A stretch of 64,000 nt of DNA from Acanthococcus lagerstroemiae (taxonomy: Eukaryota > Arthropoda > Insecta > Hemiptera > Eriococcidae), in NCBI GenBank assembly GCA_031841125.1, contig CM063114.1:992001-1056000 (forward strand). The letters run 5' to 3'. A model generated the notes under the pieces. The model was not told where the DNA came from and did not search any database. It worked only from the letters and a program-made list of their open reading frames with translations. Positions 37,399 to 49,808 of the stretch are shown here, one piece after another. The translations under genes and the position numbers were made by a program. Position 1 is the first letter of the stretch; each line of letters begins with the position of its first letter.

Positions 37399-40395
37399 CA
37401 AATAATAAAAGTAAAATAAAGACGTGTTTTAGTAAAAATAATGAAGTTTTGTTGTACCCTCATGCCTTGATTGAAATGTCGAATGCCGGGCACTCAATAA
37501 GCAGTTAGCTATATACGGACCTGCTCATCACTCTGTTCTTTTCCATCTGCGCTAATTATACAACTACAAACCCTGCTGATAGAATAAAATCGGTAGTGGT
37601 TCCTTCAAACAAAAACGTTCAGCCATTTTCTAAACACGCGACCGTCAATACGTTTTTAGCGCGCTCGGCACATAACTTTTTATGGAGGCGGACTTTATGA
37701 TTTTGATATTCCTTTAAAGAATGCTTAAAAAACGCAATAATTCGCATGCAGAGAAGTAAACGTTTTTCAATTTTCACGAAAATTTCGATGAAAAAAACTA
37801 TTTTGGTAAGGGGGGGGGGAGGGTATTCCACAAATTTCCCCTTCAAAACCGATTACAGTATTTAGTAATTCAAAGGGCTTCGAAATTACCGGCAATACTG
37901 TTCCCAATCTTCACGCTGTCTTAATAAACTGTTTTTATACAGGTAATAACTAGTTACAATCATTTCGCACCGCGTACTCTATTTTAGACTTTAATTAAAT
38001 TGGTATTCAATCTGAGAGCATTTCATCTCAATCAATTTACAGGCGTAACCTCTTTTAACAATTAAGTAATAGTAGGTATCTCTACCTTCTGTACGAATCG
38101 TGTTTATTAAAAATATCATCCGTACGGCCGTAAAAGTATAAAGCCAACAATGATAACTTATGTAACATTAAATTTTCCTCATTACGAAGCCCTAAATAAA
38201 AGGATATTATAACTCGTAAAATGGTAGTCATCGTTGATTTCGAAGCAAGTGTAACACGTCTAATTGATACAAAAAATGTATATCATAAGAAAATATTTTG
38301 ATTTCGCAATAACCGTACTTTTTGCCAATAAAAATATTCTCTACCTGGTAAACTTTGGCGTAAAATAGCAGTTGCTTGAAGAAATGGAGAACAGAAATTG
38401 GTACTAAAATCTTTGTTAAAAATTAAGCAACGACGAGACTCAATTCATTGGAATTTTGAAATTCATAACCGGAGCCCAGTTTTCGAAAGGAATTTAACTG
38501 GCTCAAAAAATCTGTACATCGTCCCTCGCACAAATAAATCATTCGAGCCTCCCCCCCCTCCACCTTCCCTTTCCAGAAAAAAAGAAATTGCGCATTTTAA
38601 TGAAGAATTAAGTTGTACCTACTCCCATTAGCTTCAACAAAATTCTAGTCCAACGCGCTGCGTAAACTAGACGAAAAGTTTAAAAATTTCTGCGTAAGCG
38701 CTAATCGGTTTTCCATCCCGACCGGTAAAAGAGGAAATACGAACTTGGAGCATTTACTCGTGCGAATGGATACTCATTTGATTAGAAATTTTGAGCCAAA
38801 ATTATTCTGATGGGCTGAATTTTCGCCAACTTAGTTATTAGTAGTCTTATAGCAGACATCGAGTGCAAAAAGTCGATTTAACTCCTTTTTTTCCCCGGGG
38901 AAAAAAACACGACAGTGGAAATATTAGGAGAATTACGCTGAAGCTGAAGTCTACGTAAGATATGCGGATTACTAGGTATGACTCGCCTCCTTGACATTAT
39001 CTCGTAACCATTCATAAAAATGATAACCAATAGAAGCTGCACACGTATAGTGTTTTAAGATGATCTACTTAGACAACCAACTGCTCCAACTGTCGGTCAA
39101 TAAGTGCAGATGTACGAATTAAGAATGAAAATGGGGATATCGCCCGTAAATCGTTTCCTATTTTTAATACGCTCGTACTTGGCGAATAAAAGAGCGGACT
39201 AATTGCGGCGTTCATCGAACACTATACCAGAGATGTACAAAGCAGGTTAGCCGGTCGCATCGTGTTTTACAAATATGGCCACCATATAAAATTAAATAAT
39301 GGTCACTTTCACGCTTTTAAAAAACGATGAGAATCTAAATTACGCTGTTATTGTAATTACTTAAAAATACGCGGATATGGATGTGGATGCTCTAATATCG
39401 GCGATCGTGTTATGGGTTATGGAACGAAAAGTTTGCACGCGCAAATATGAGAAATAGGTTTCCGAATGCCGTATTTTAGAATGAAATTTTTTCGCCGAAC
39501 AACGAACTGGCAGTTCGACATTCTCAGATTCGCGGCCGATTTCGTAAATTAGCCGGCGCGGCGGCGATGTATCATCCTTTCATTTTTCACGCGCAACTTC
39601 CTCCAGGTACTCGTACTACGAATGTGAGCGAGTCACCTACGTAAGAGCTGACGCACCAATGATGATGGCTACCTAAATGACTCTACTCTGTTCTAAAGAG
39701 TTCAACCGAGAAAAATATCGACGCAGTATGAGAAAACTCGGACGCATTACTACATATTATGTATACATACACCTATTCGTATATTTATGTACATTTGCCG
39801 CAGACGAAACATCAAATTCTGCATGATGCACGCTGATAGCGGTCACTGGGAGCTTTCCACCCATCTGCGTAAAAATACGCTTTTTTATTCAAAATTTAAA
39901 AGTCGGCAGTATTTTCAAACTCTCATTCAGCAAGAAATTCTTTCAACCTCCGAAAGACTTAAACCCATCTGACTGCCCGTTTAGGAAATCAGGGGAGACG
40001 GCATCCGATATAAATATAGCGCTTAATAACTAAGGATCAATTTAGGCAAAGTAAACGAGAAAAGGAATTCGGAAGGAAACGTGAGAATGAGTGGAACTAT
40101 GCAAAAAATTGTTGAAGATGCTGGCGTCCTAACTTACACATAAAACTTGTTCTATATTCTTTCTGTTACGTTGGTAGTAGGGAACTCAAATCCCCCCCCC
40201 CCCCACCGGAAAAACTTTCCTTCTTAAAAATTCTCAAGAATTACGGAATACATACGGAAAATGTTTTCTAACAAAAGTTTCTTAACGTAAAACAAATTTT
40301 CTATGAAAATGGGTCCTCTTATTTTTCACTTAGTATACCGCAAAACACAACCGATGGAATAAATGTAACTTTTCCGCGCATCAAATGTTATTTCA
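37399..40395. other. No supported gene; one perfect 22-bp palindrome
   Basis: At 38886-38907, T7-C4-G4-A7 forms a perfect palindrome. G- and C-runs lie near 37810, 38551 and 40191. Frames are short and unrecognised. Confidence 0.35.
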
Positions 40396-40693
40396 CATGG
40401 GCGCCCGCAGAGGGTAGCGGAGGTAGCGACCGTTACCTCATAAGCTTTTCATTTACTTTTTTTTTTTTGTGCATAATTAGGGATATTTGTGATTCATGTA
40501 ATTAAATCGTTCAATAATACGTTTATCAACATTCGTCAACATATAGGGACTGCTCATGTTCGTTTTTTCAATTATCAGCCAGAGACTCATGCTCATGTAA
40601 ATATTCACTATTCGAATACAAAAATCAGGGTTAAATTATGGTCGTAGGCATTTTCTCTTGCTACCTCATCAAAAAATTCTGTGGGCACCCATG
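40396..40693. mobile_element. hAT-like element, duplication not preserved
   Basis: The ends CATGGGCGCCCGCAGA and TCTGTGGGCACCCATG form a 16-bp inverted repeat with two mismatches. GAGGTAGC near the left end is matched by GCTACCTC near the right. The flanking octamers do not match, so this is an old copy or the true ends differ by a few bases. Length is 298 bp, non-coding. Confidence 0.6.
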
Positions 40694-43600
40694 TAATTGA
40701 CCAGGTTTTAAGAAGAGAGAAGATCCAAATTCTACCATGCGGCAGATTCCTTATCTCCATAGTTTTCTAACCTCAACAATGTTTTCGTATACTCGGTCTA
40801 AAGCATAGCAGTCGAGATCGGTACATTGAGCCTTATATTGGGGATCTGGGCCTTATTGGGCTCATCTACCTTACGTAATAAAGTTAGTTTTTCCCCCAAT
40901 GAAAATGTAGTATTATAGACGAAGAACTATAATTAGCTTTAGTTTATTGTTTTAGCGCATTCATAGCAAATGGGGGGGGGGGGAGAGAGGTCATTTATTT
41001 TCAGATTTCGATTTTGTTAGACACCCTGTGTATGTGTATTGCGAGTTAAGTGTATGGTACGGTACTACTAATTGCGGTGTCACATGGCACCAATTCGTTT
41101 ACTAACTTTTTGTAACTACAAGAATAAATATAATTATTGGCCTTTGAACTGGACCCCCCCCCCTCCCCCAGCGACGCCCATGATGATATCTGCTTAAACT
41201 TGATCAAATTTGGGTGTTTTATCAACTTTGTCGGAAGGATTATGGTTTACCCTATTTAATCTCGTACTTCTATGTTAATTTTAGCCATTTCTAATGGTTT
41301 CTTATCGTTTTATGTCGACTTTTTTAGGGGAGGGGAATGTTGTTGAAAATCAGAAAGTAAAGTTAGGTTAAGGGTTACTGGGTTAGATTATTCAAGTGCT
41401 TATACTTTCGAAACATATGACAAACACACCACTGGATTCACCTAGTTTTACTCAGAATAAGTATGTCAAGACCTGTTCTAATCATAAGTACGTATGTTAG
41501 TTGTCCGACAAATTTCCAGAGATATTTACCTCGAAGTTCCTCTGTATCTTCTTATACACTTTAGTAACAACTGTAAGAAAAGGAATCGATTTCCCCTTAA
41601 GTTTTCATCATCAAAACAAAAAACTATCAAATCGAGTTCACTCAAATTCCGGTAATATTTTGTGTTATCTATAACTGATGATGTACTATACGAAATAGTA
41701 GGTAAATAAGATGAAGTAACTTTTACAAGAACGTTATTGTTTTTCTCGCAGTTATATAAACAATAAGAATATTCGCAAGCGATAAGATGGGAAATATTGT
41801 ATCTTATATTAGAGGCCGGTCACCGGTGCGATGAGAAACAACTGTGAAAACAGACCGAAGAATTTGCATATTACTTTTCCGCAGCGTACGGTTCATCTTA
41901 CGCGTTCAAATATCCTGGTCGTCAATCGGTATAAAATATTAAATTGCATAAATTCTACTATCTGCGGATGTGCGTACACTTGATCACTTAGCTAAATTAA
42001 GACGCAAAGAAAAATATACTAATCTCGAATATTTCACGCGTTCGTTCTCTCTAGAACCGGCGAAGCACATCTCGCAGAAGGATCAGTCTTTTTAAAGAGA
42101 GAAAGAAAAATCTTATTCGATAATTCAGTTTTGATAACACACGCATTGGAGGAACTGTAACACATTCTGTTATATCCACTGACTATTATTCCGGATTTAG
42201 CGAATTAGGAATTGACGTTCCTTACATAATTTTGAAGTTAAGAATAATTCAATTTAGCCGAAAGTGCCTACCCACTGTATTTACCTCTAGGTACATCTTA
42301 CATAATTTATAATACCACTCATTTTTAAGCGTTGTGACTCGTATCCTTCCAGAATACAGTTATTATTACAGAATCCGATGGTACACGAATTTATTGTACA
42401 AACTATTTTGAATTAAGAATCTCGTAACCCATAGTTAATTGTACGATTCTAATTCGCATGAAAAGCCAGACGTGTAAACATACATGACACTTGTAGGTAC
42501 AGATGGTTTCGATAACGTCAAACATGCGGTTTTTTGAAAAGGATGAAAGGCCAACAATCGGAAATGCATTTCTATTATCGGTACATTATGGCTACAACAT
42601 GCACACATGTCCAAAGCAAGGTCCAGAAAGTTCTAGGATTCAAGACTGAGATTTACCAATCGAAACTTCTAAGTACACAGATAACTACACACAAAGCCTG
42701 ATTGTAACGTTTGCGGAGAGGGGCTACTTCCATCAGACAATGTATTCGTCTAAACGTTTCTTTCCTACTCTAGGGGGAGGGGGGAGAGAGGTATCTCTCT
42801 TCTAACCCACTGAGCTCACCACATGGTGATGAGCAGCACAAAGAAACAAAATTGAAAATGTTCGCAACAGATAGTCGAAACCCTACGAAGCAAATATTTT
42901 CTGAGGGGGAGACGGACAAAAGGGTAAAATTTTGAGAGTTTAATGAAGCGTGTCATTTCTAAACATAATAATGTCGAAGCACTGTAAGATTGAACCCTAA
43001 GGTTCTCAATACAATTTTAGTCAGCCGACTATCGATTAAAAATCGTAGTTTCGATCGCGTAGTACAAAACCGCGGAACTTTACGCATGTGTGTATCCTAA
43101 AATGTCCAGAAGACCAGAGGTTCAAATTTGTGGATATAATTCAAAATATATATGTTTCCTTGACTTTTCTAATTTCTAATAGTTGGCACTAGAGTCCTGA
43201 AAAAACTGATGGAAATTTTTACCTATGCATTTCACGCAGTCCGAATTATTACAAACAAAATAACTATTTAAAAAAAAAAACAACCTCCATGCAATTCGAA
43301 TAGAAATAATTTTAAGCTTTCCCAAAAGTTTTGGCCGGCAGATACACTTACACGTTGTTGGAACGAGTGACTCAAAGCGAGTTGCAAGAATTATTCAAGA
43401 AAAATATCTTGTGTAGTGTTTGCACACTCAATTCTGCTCGAGAAACACTTGAGAAGGAACGGTACCGATTACCTTATTCGGAAATTTATGGGGGTGCCAT
43501 GGATGGTACGTCAACACCCGACTAACGGATAGAGGGCGCAAAAAGTATACGAATACAACAGCGCACTATTAACCGTAAAAGATGTGAACTACTAGGTGCC

Positions 43601-44977
43601 CACCTTGATATTGACTTTTTTTTAAAAATTATTTATTTAAATTTTGCCCAAAGCAAGGCCACGGCCATTCAAAAAGCTAAAACACGCGAGTTGAAAACAA
43701 AAAAGCGTTATTATGTAAATCCGATAACCATTAAAATAATTATATTTACGATCTCGTAGGTCACTGGTCACCATCTGCATAAATCAACACCCATACGCTG
43801 GAGAATAGTAGATAAGACCGATGTAATAATAGCACACTGGAGTCTATCCTGATTACGAAAGAAAGAAGAGTGGCGGATCACAGAAATATTCCTCGACTAT
43901 TTATCGCACTGAGCCCTCCAGGTTTCCTTTACCTCCAAAAAATCCTGCTCGAATCTTCTCCGAATGGTGTTTACTAAAGTTTAATAAGTTGGGTTTGCAT
44001 CAGACTCCACTACTTTGCCGCGGTATCATCGGAAAGTATGAAGTCAGACAATTTTATACATCTTTCCTCGAGGTCATACGAGGAAAACTCTCAGAAGTTC
44101 TGATATTTGTAAATTCCAGAAACAAGCGGTATTTTTCTTTTTAACGCACCACTCAATATGAAGACATTTGCTTGACTACCTATATCGAAAACGCTCGACT
44201 TATCCTCCGACATTTGACTATATAGACTACGGCAGTAGTCACCCCACATCCGAATTTTCACGGTTAAAAAAAGGTGTTTTCTGAACACGAGCGTTGTTAG
44301 TTTTTACCAGGGGAGGGGAGGGAAGAAGGGTGAAATTCTTCGCATTTTTTTGGTGAAAATAATGTAGTTTTCGAAAATCAAGAAGAGGCGAAAGATCAAT
44401 TTACTCCATCCCCTACCGACCACCTACATCACTGATACGATATTAATTGAGAATCTGTAATATGCAGCATTCCAATAAGCCCCACCAAACTTCTAAAATG
44501 AAAAAAAAGAAAAAAAAAACCATTTTGACTTCGAAGTTTCCGGCCTACGAAATACCAGGCTCGGAAACTGTTCATTATTTTCCGGACAAAAAACGAGTTA
44601 TATTTCAGCCGAACTTTTCCGACTAGTGCCGCCAAAATGTGGGAAGTAATTTAAAAGATATTATTGTCTGATCTCCTTTTTCGAAGGAAGTGTCATTTAT
44701 GTAACCCAATACACGCGGACAATAATGTTATTAAGCATATTTTTTGTGGCTAAATTTGCTTAAAGCTAGCCTACATGACGTAATAGTTCTAATTAGCATG
44801 CACAAGCATTAATTAGTTTTCTTGATTTTTTTTTTTTTACAATCGTCGTAAGACACGAATCCAGGCGGATGAACTCGTAAAATCAAATAAGCTTTTACTC
44901 CATGCCGGAGAATACTAAAGCGGTGCGCTGGAGGGAGACATTCAGATTCCGGGGAAAGTGCTGGAGGATGGGGTACT
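40694..44977. other. No supported gene; upstream region of the second PV/PY-repeat gene
   Basis: G-runs at about 40972-40982 and C-runs at 41154-41169 (followed by CAGCGACGCCCATG, a possible lone hAT end) are the only structure seen. An open stretch at 43331-43525 with a good donor is discussed separately and not called. Confidence 0.35.
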
Positions 44978-45012
44978 TATATATTGAAATATTATATCGC
45001 GGCACATCAGGT
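44978..45012 (+). promoter_or_regulatory. Core promoter of the second PV/PY-repeat gene
   Basis: TATATATT begins at 44978 and an initiator-like CATCAGGT has its A at 45009, exactly 31 bases on. Both element quality and spacing fit a TATA-Inr promoter, which is usual for strongly and stage-specifically expressed insect cuticle genes. The predicted leader is 82 bases, ending at the ATG at 45091. Confidence 0.55.
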
Positions 45013-45090
45013 GTTGATATGTTCGTAGAATAAGCCAACGTGTGAAATTGTTTTATCCTTGTAATCGAAAAATATTTACGTGAAGTGAAA

Positions 45091-45102
45091 ATGAAACTAA
45101 AG
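45091..45102 (+). CDS. First coding exon (4 codons) of the PV/PY-repeat secreted protein, gene B
   Basis: Four codons, Met-Lys-Leu-Lys, are followed by GTAAGT in phase 0. The main exon at 52009 opens in phase 0 with Ile-Phe-Thr-Leu-Phe-Leu-Leu, and the join gives [20 protein letters not shown], an excellent signal peptide with cleavage after Ala20. The ATG context AAAATG is favourable, and a well-spaced TATA and initiator lie 82-113 bases upstream. Gene A has the same split-signal architecture. An alternative first exon with the same phase exists at 51758-51874, but it would bury the hydrophobic segment internally, so this one is preferred. Confidence 0.7.
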
Positions 45103-45445
45103 GTAAGTTTGAAGAATCGTACGATTTTGAATTTATTCGGTGTTACCGTCGTGTTGTATTCGATTTTTCGTTTTCGAGTGGTGTTTTTCTCCCCTTTTAA
45201 CCCAATATCGGTAGGATAGTCTGTCATGTTTCAGTAAGTACAATATATTTTCTGAATACGCTTTCAATTAAGCACGAGCTTGCTTGCGCCTGATGCGTTA
45301 GAGTCGAGAGGTCGCTGTTAATCGACAGAGCTGGTTCCATTTATGTGCCAGGTGCAAGGTCAGTAATTGGTACAGTGCGTACCCTCAGCTCTTCATTGCA
45401 GCTGCCCAAATTGGAAAATTGATGGTTTTCCTATTTTTTTCGGTA

Positions 45446-45760
45446 CCTCGATACTTTGTCCAACGACATTTAGTCCAATGTATTTGCGTCCCAGAAGGAA
45501 GAAATTTCGTCCAACGACATTTCACCTACGACGCTTTTCGACCAAGTTTTCTTCGTTCGAACTTTTATATTCATTTAGTGTTCTCTTTGTGATAAAGGAA
45601 ATACAATAATGACAGCGTTGAATGGGCTCGATTAGAAAGTGTAATGTTAGAAAATTTAAGAATTTGACTAAGCTTACCTCGTAATGACGGTGCTTGCAAT
45701 AAAAAATGTATTTTCTTCGGACGAACAGCCTTTGGACAAAATGGGGGGGGGGCACCGAGG
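45446..45760. repeat. Possible inverted-repeat element with GTCCAACGACATT words
   Basis: TTTGTCCAACGACATT and TTCGTCCAACGACATT occur as direct repeats on the left (about 45455 and 45508). The right end carries GGACGAACAGCC and TTTGGACAAAAT before a G-run and CACCGAGG, which pairs loosely with CCTCGATACTTTGTCC on the left. No target duplication was found. The boundaries are tentative. Confidence 0.35.
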
Positions 45761-47839
45761 TTCAGTATTATCGGCCAACGCTCAATGACAAGTTGAGACA
45801 CGTCACGTTGCTTCAAAACCAAGAGAATCTCGGTACATACTCGTAAATAAAATTTCTACTAGCATGTTCATCCTTTCTTTTTCAGAGCTGCCCAAATATT
45901 TTGAAGGTGCCCAATATGGGCGGTACCGCCCGTTAGGGTACACACTCAATTGATACTGGAGTAAGCTTCACTGATTCGCTTTTATTGTAGTTGAAAAGGT
46001 ACTTACATCGGGGTTTGGCTTATTACAAGTTAACCAGGGTCTCATCATCTATCTACCGCAGTCAGTGGTACCAAGGCTTAGTTTACAAGTGATCGTGAAG
46101 GCGAATTGTAATTTCGAATAAGAAGACAAAATTTAATTTTTGCAGCTCTTAGAGACTTAGAAATCTTGTTCGCAGCCCACCCGGTACTTGTTAACTCGTT
46201 ATTTCTATAAGAAAGTCATCCGACCAAGTTTTCACCAATTTTTGCGGCTTCGCTGGCTTCTCGGCACAGAAAGAAAAAAGTAACAGTTTTCTTCGCAGAA
46301 ACTGACAAACTGTTTGTAGGTACAGCAAAAACTTCATTACAGGGAGCTTGTCGACCAATTTTATACTCGCGGAAATTATTGATCTTTCTCATCGCTAGTC
46401 GTTGAAAATGCTCGTAATCAATGTGTCTACAAGAATGGAAAAATATAAATTCCTGACTTTTTCCAAACATTTTTTTGTCTCTTCTTTAAACCTTTACAGT
46501 AAAGACAGTATATATTTATGTTTATACTACTAGACGCTATGGTTAAAATGAACTGAAATTTGAAGTTGATTTTTGAGTGAAAGTATTACGAAAAGGTGTT
46601 CACAGATATACATATAAACAAACAACGGGATGAACTAAGTTATGAATTATATTTTTTCAAAATTAAACGACGAAAAATTTTTTCGTGAATTCATTCTTTG
46701 TTTTTTTTTTTTTGTTGTAAACTTCTTAAAAATATTGTCGAATTTCCTGACTATTTACACTTTTCAAATTCCTGACTTTTGCCAAACTTTCCAGATTTCT
46801 CAAACCTGATGTAGACACCTTGGTAATTGAAAATGCTGCTAGGAGTACCAGCACTTGGTACGGTAGGCTAACCAATTTCAGTGCACTGATGGTCAATTAG
46901 AAATGTAATATTACGCTTAACATTACAGTCCGTCCTACTTGAGATTTTTGAGGAGATAAATCAACCTAAGATGATGTCACAGGCATCTCGATAATGACTC
47001 GCACGGCTGACAGAACGATAATTTTTTAATCGGTAGCCTCTACAACTTACACCACATGCGAAATTTATTACCAAATAATTTTGTAATTTTGGAAATTTCT
47101 CGACCAAAAAATAGTTCGATGTCTGTAAGGAAACTGACAATGATCTGATTACGTAACCCGTGGTGTATGCCAGCGGGAGAAAATAACAGTCCGAGATTAG
47201 TGTATAATTCGCAATAGAAGCCGCAGTAAATATGGGAAAAGGAAATAGGTTTCCTGTTATTACTCTAACCGACGTGCACTTGTACTTTCGGAAGAGTTAA
47301 ATTGTTCGAAATTTGAAGAGTTAAATGAAATCGAAGAAGATGTCGGGTATCGGGAGTTCGTTTATATACGTTCAGTTCCTGTTTTCTTCCGAGGCCATTT
47401 GTCATTTCATTATCGTGCAAAATGGTCAGCGCAACCGATAGGCAGATGGCTGCCGCGGGAGAGGTGCAAATTTACACGCCGCTTCCTTTATTTTTGACGG
47501 TGTAAAATATTGGTACCCAGACCTCAGGCTATTAGACGCAATGGTATGGTATACAGCTATGCACCGTGGCGGCCGTAAAAAAATCGTACGTCCCATGATA
47601 CAAACGTTCATTCAGATCCATTAAAAGCGAACTAATATCTAATATTATTATTTGGGCTACTCAACAAAACGCATTAGGTACCCTAGTAAGAAATAGTGGC
47701 TGCTAGATGGACGTGGTATTTACGAGTACACATTTTGAACTATAAAAAACCAATTTTCGGATGAAATCGATCATTGGCTTCAAAATCTTAAGTTTTCTTA
47801 CGTCATCGATTTCGAACGGGGATAGGCAACATCTATGGT

Positions 47840-48085
47840 CAACCCTGTCAAGAGAGGGGGGGATACCCTGGGCCCGGACTTTCAAGGGGGCCCGATATTT
47901 TTAAAAGGCTTGAATTTCAATCATACTGTACATCAAATCAGCAATCACTCCTTACACCATGAAAGAAACCTCTTATCCCGTAGCTTATTATAATTTTTTC
48001 CCATCTAACAAAAGAACAAATTGAACTGGAAGGAGAGGGAGGGCGTGGAAATTCCCCAGGCCCTCTTTTTCTCTCTACGGGGCTG
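47840..48085. mobile_element. hAT-like MITE in the intron of gene B, perfect 8-bp duplication
   Basis: This 246-bp element starts CAACCCTGTCAAGAGAGG and ends TCTCTCTACGGGGCTG, an imperfect inverted repeat. The octamer TCTATGGT is identical on both sides (47832-47839 and 48086-48093). G- and C-rich runs lie inside each end (GGGCCC near 47870 and 47889). It is non-coding. The perfect duplication suggests a recent insertion into the intron. Confidence 0.8.
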
Positions 48086-49708
48086 TCTATGGTCGATCTT
48101 TAGATTAAAAAGGTTTGTAAGATCATGATTTGAGATGACTAAAGATCACTAGAGTCGTGATCTGAAGGATCGTAATCGTTTTCTGATACCTATCAAAATT
48201 TATCTAAGATCGCAATCTAAACTTGAAAATAACACAGACGTTGAGCAAAACCGTGATCTGAAGATCAAATTTATCCAAAAGATCGCAATATCGTCATATT
48301 TTTCATAACCTCAGATATTTTCATTTGAATCGGCAATTTTTTCAATTTTTTAAATGATTATACACTGGATTCATGCGTGATATTACCCATTCTTGATTTC
48401 GAGCAGACATCCTCATTATAAGAAATAAGATAGGAGTACACACAACTTCATTAATGAGTAAGAACATATTTAAACCTACACTTTTGTAAACAGAGCTATT
48501 GAGAAAGTAAGAAAAAAATCTTTGTTGACTCAATTGTGTACGAACATAATTTGATTTAGTGACACTGCCACAAATATCGATATCAATATTAGTCCGAAGT
48601 TTTCTTTTCCCTACTATGGAAGAGGAAAAAACTTCACTGAAATAGGTCCAACATCTTAAAAGCGAACTTGGGATATTTATTTCGAAAATGGTCTGTTTCA
48701 AAAATCGGTATAACTCGGACGTACCCAGAGTAACTTTTTTTAAATTCGACTTCATATAATATTCTCTGAAGCCTCATATCATAATGTCCCACACATCGAT
48801 AGGTCTTAAAGATATATGGGACATGAATATAGGTTTCCTGAAACCAACAGTTTTAAACATTAGGAATTCGCAGCTTTGCAAGTATTAATCAAGAAATCAA
48901 TATTGTTTTTGATGTTTACAATGGGTAGACTGAGGAAAAATTAACGCTAGGCTACTCTTCTGGCAAGGAAAAAGTGGCGAGAAGAACTTTTTCTGAATTC
49001 GGAGGAATGGAAGTACGAAAAAGAAAAATATGAACTGAGTCCAAACTGCTTTTAAAATGTTTCAATTGTCTACTCAAATTTTTGTACTCCCCTAAAAATA
49101 AAGTTTCCAATGCACGCATTACACAGAATAATAGGTATTTTGAAAAACACTGATTATGTGATGATGGTCCTTCAGAAAGTTTTTTCTCAAAGGGCTGTTA
49201 ATAATAATAATAATGATAATAATACATTATTATTAATATTAGGAAGGTGAAAGAAATCGCATTGGTTCACTAAGGTTCAATTTCCTCAGAAGCAAAGGGA
49301 AAAAAATAGATAAATAAATAAATAAAATAATAATCTCGTTTATAAAACCTGAATCAACAGGGAGAAATTCTTTACTAACAAGTTGAATCATTTTTTCATT
49401 TTTTCATTTTTTGTGAGTACAAATAATACTCTCTGTAACCACCCAGTGTTTATTTTTTCATTTATTTTTATTTGTGGGAGAGGGGGTGTACCCCTTTTCG
49501 TAGCTACTGAGAATGACGATGCAAGGCGATTCCGGTAAATGGCCACATATTTTCGTGTAAGGCGCATGTACAGGTTCCTCTACTTCTAACGTTACCTGGT
49601 GCAAGTAGCGTAGGTATATAGGTACTCGTAATGTGACCGATTATAGGAAAAGAGGGTTCCAGGTGAAATGAAAAATTAAAAGAAAACTTTTTGGTAAATT
49701 GGAACCCC

Positions 49709-49808
49709 TGATTGTGCAGACCGATTGAATCGACTCTGATGTTCTCTGATAGCCAGATAATGGACCTGTCCTCTGACTTCACTTCGAATTAGTCGGTCTT
49801 CACAATCA
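49709..49808. other. Imperfect 100-base hairpin in the intron of gene B
   Basis: TGATTGTGCAGACCGATT at the left pairs with AGTCGGTCTTCACAATCA at the right (about 16 of 18 positions). Weaker pairing continues through AATCGA and TCGAATT. The size suits a microRNA precursor or a small fold-back repeat. It is unconfirmed. Confidence 0.3.

Noticed and set aside
40970..41180. G-run and C-run pair as a MITE
   Set aside because: The termini do not form a convincing inverted repeat and the flanks share no octamer.
48342..48755. 137-codon minus-strand frame in the intron of gene B
   Set aside because: No recognisable family and no neighbouring exons; length alone is not enough.
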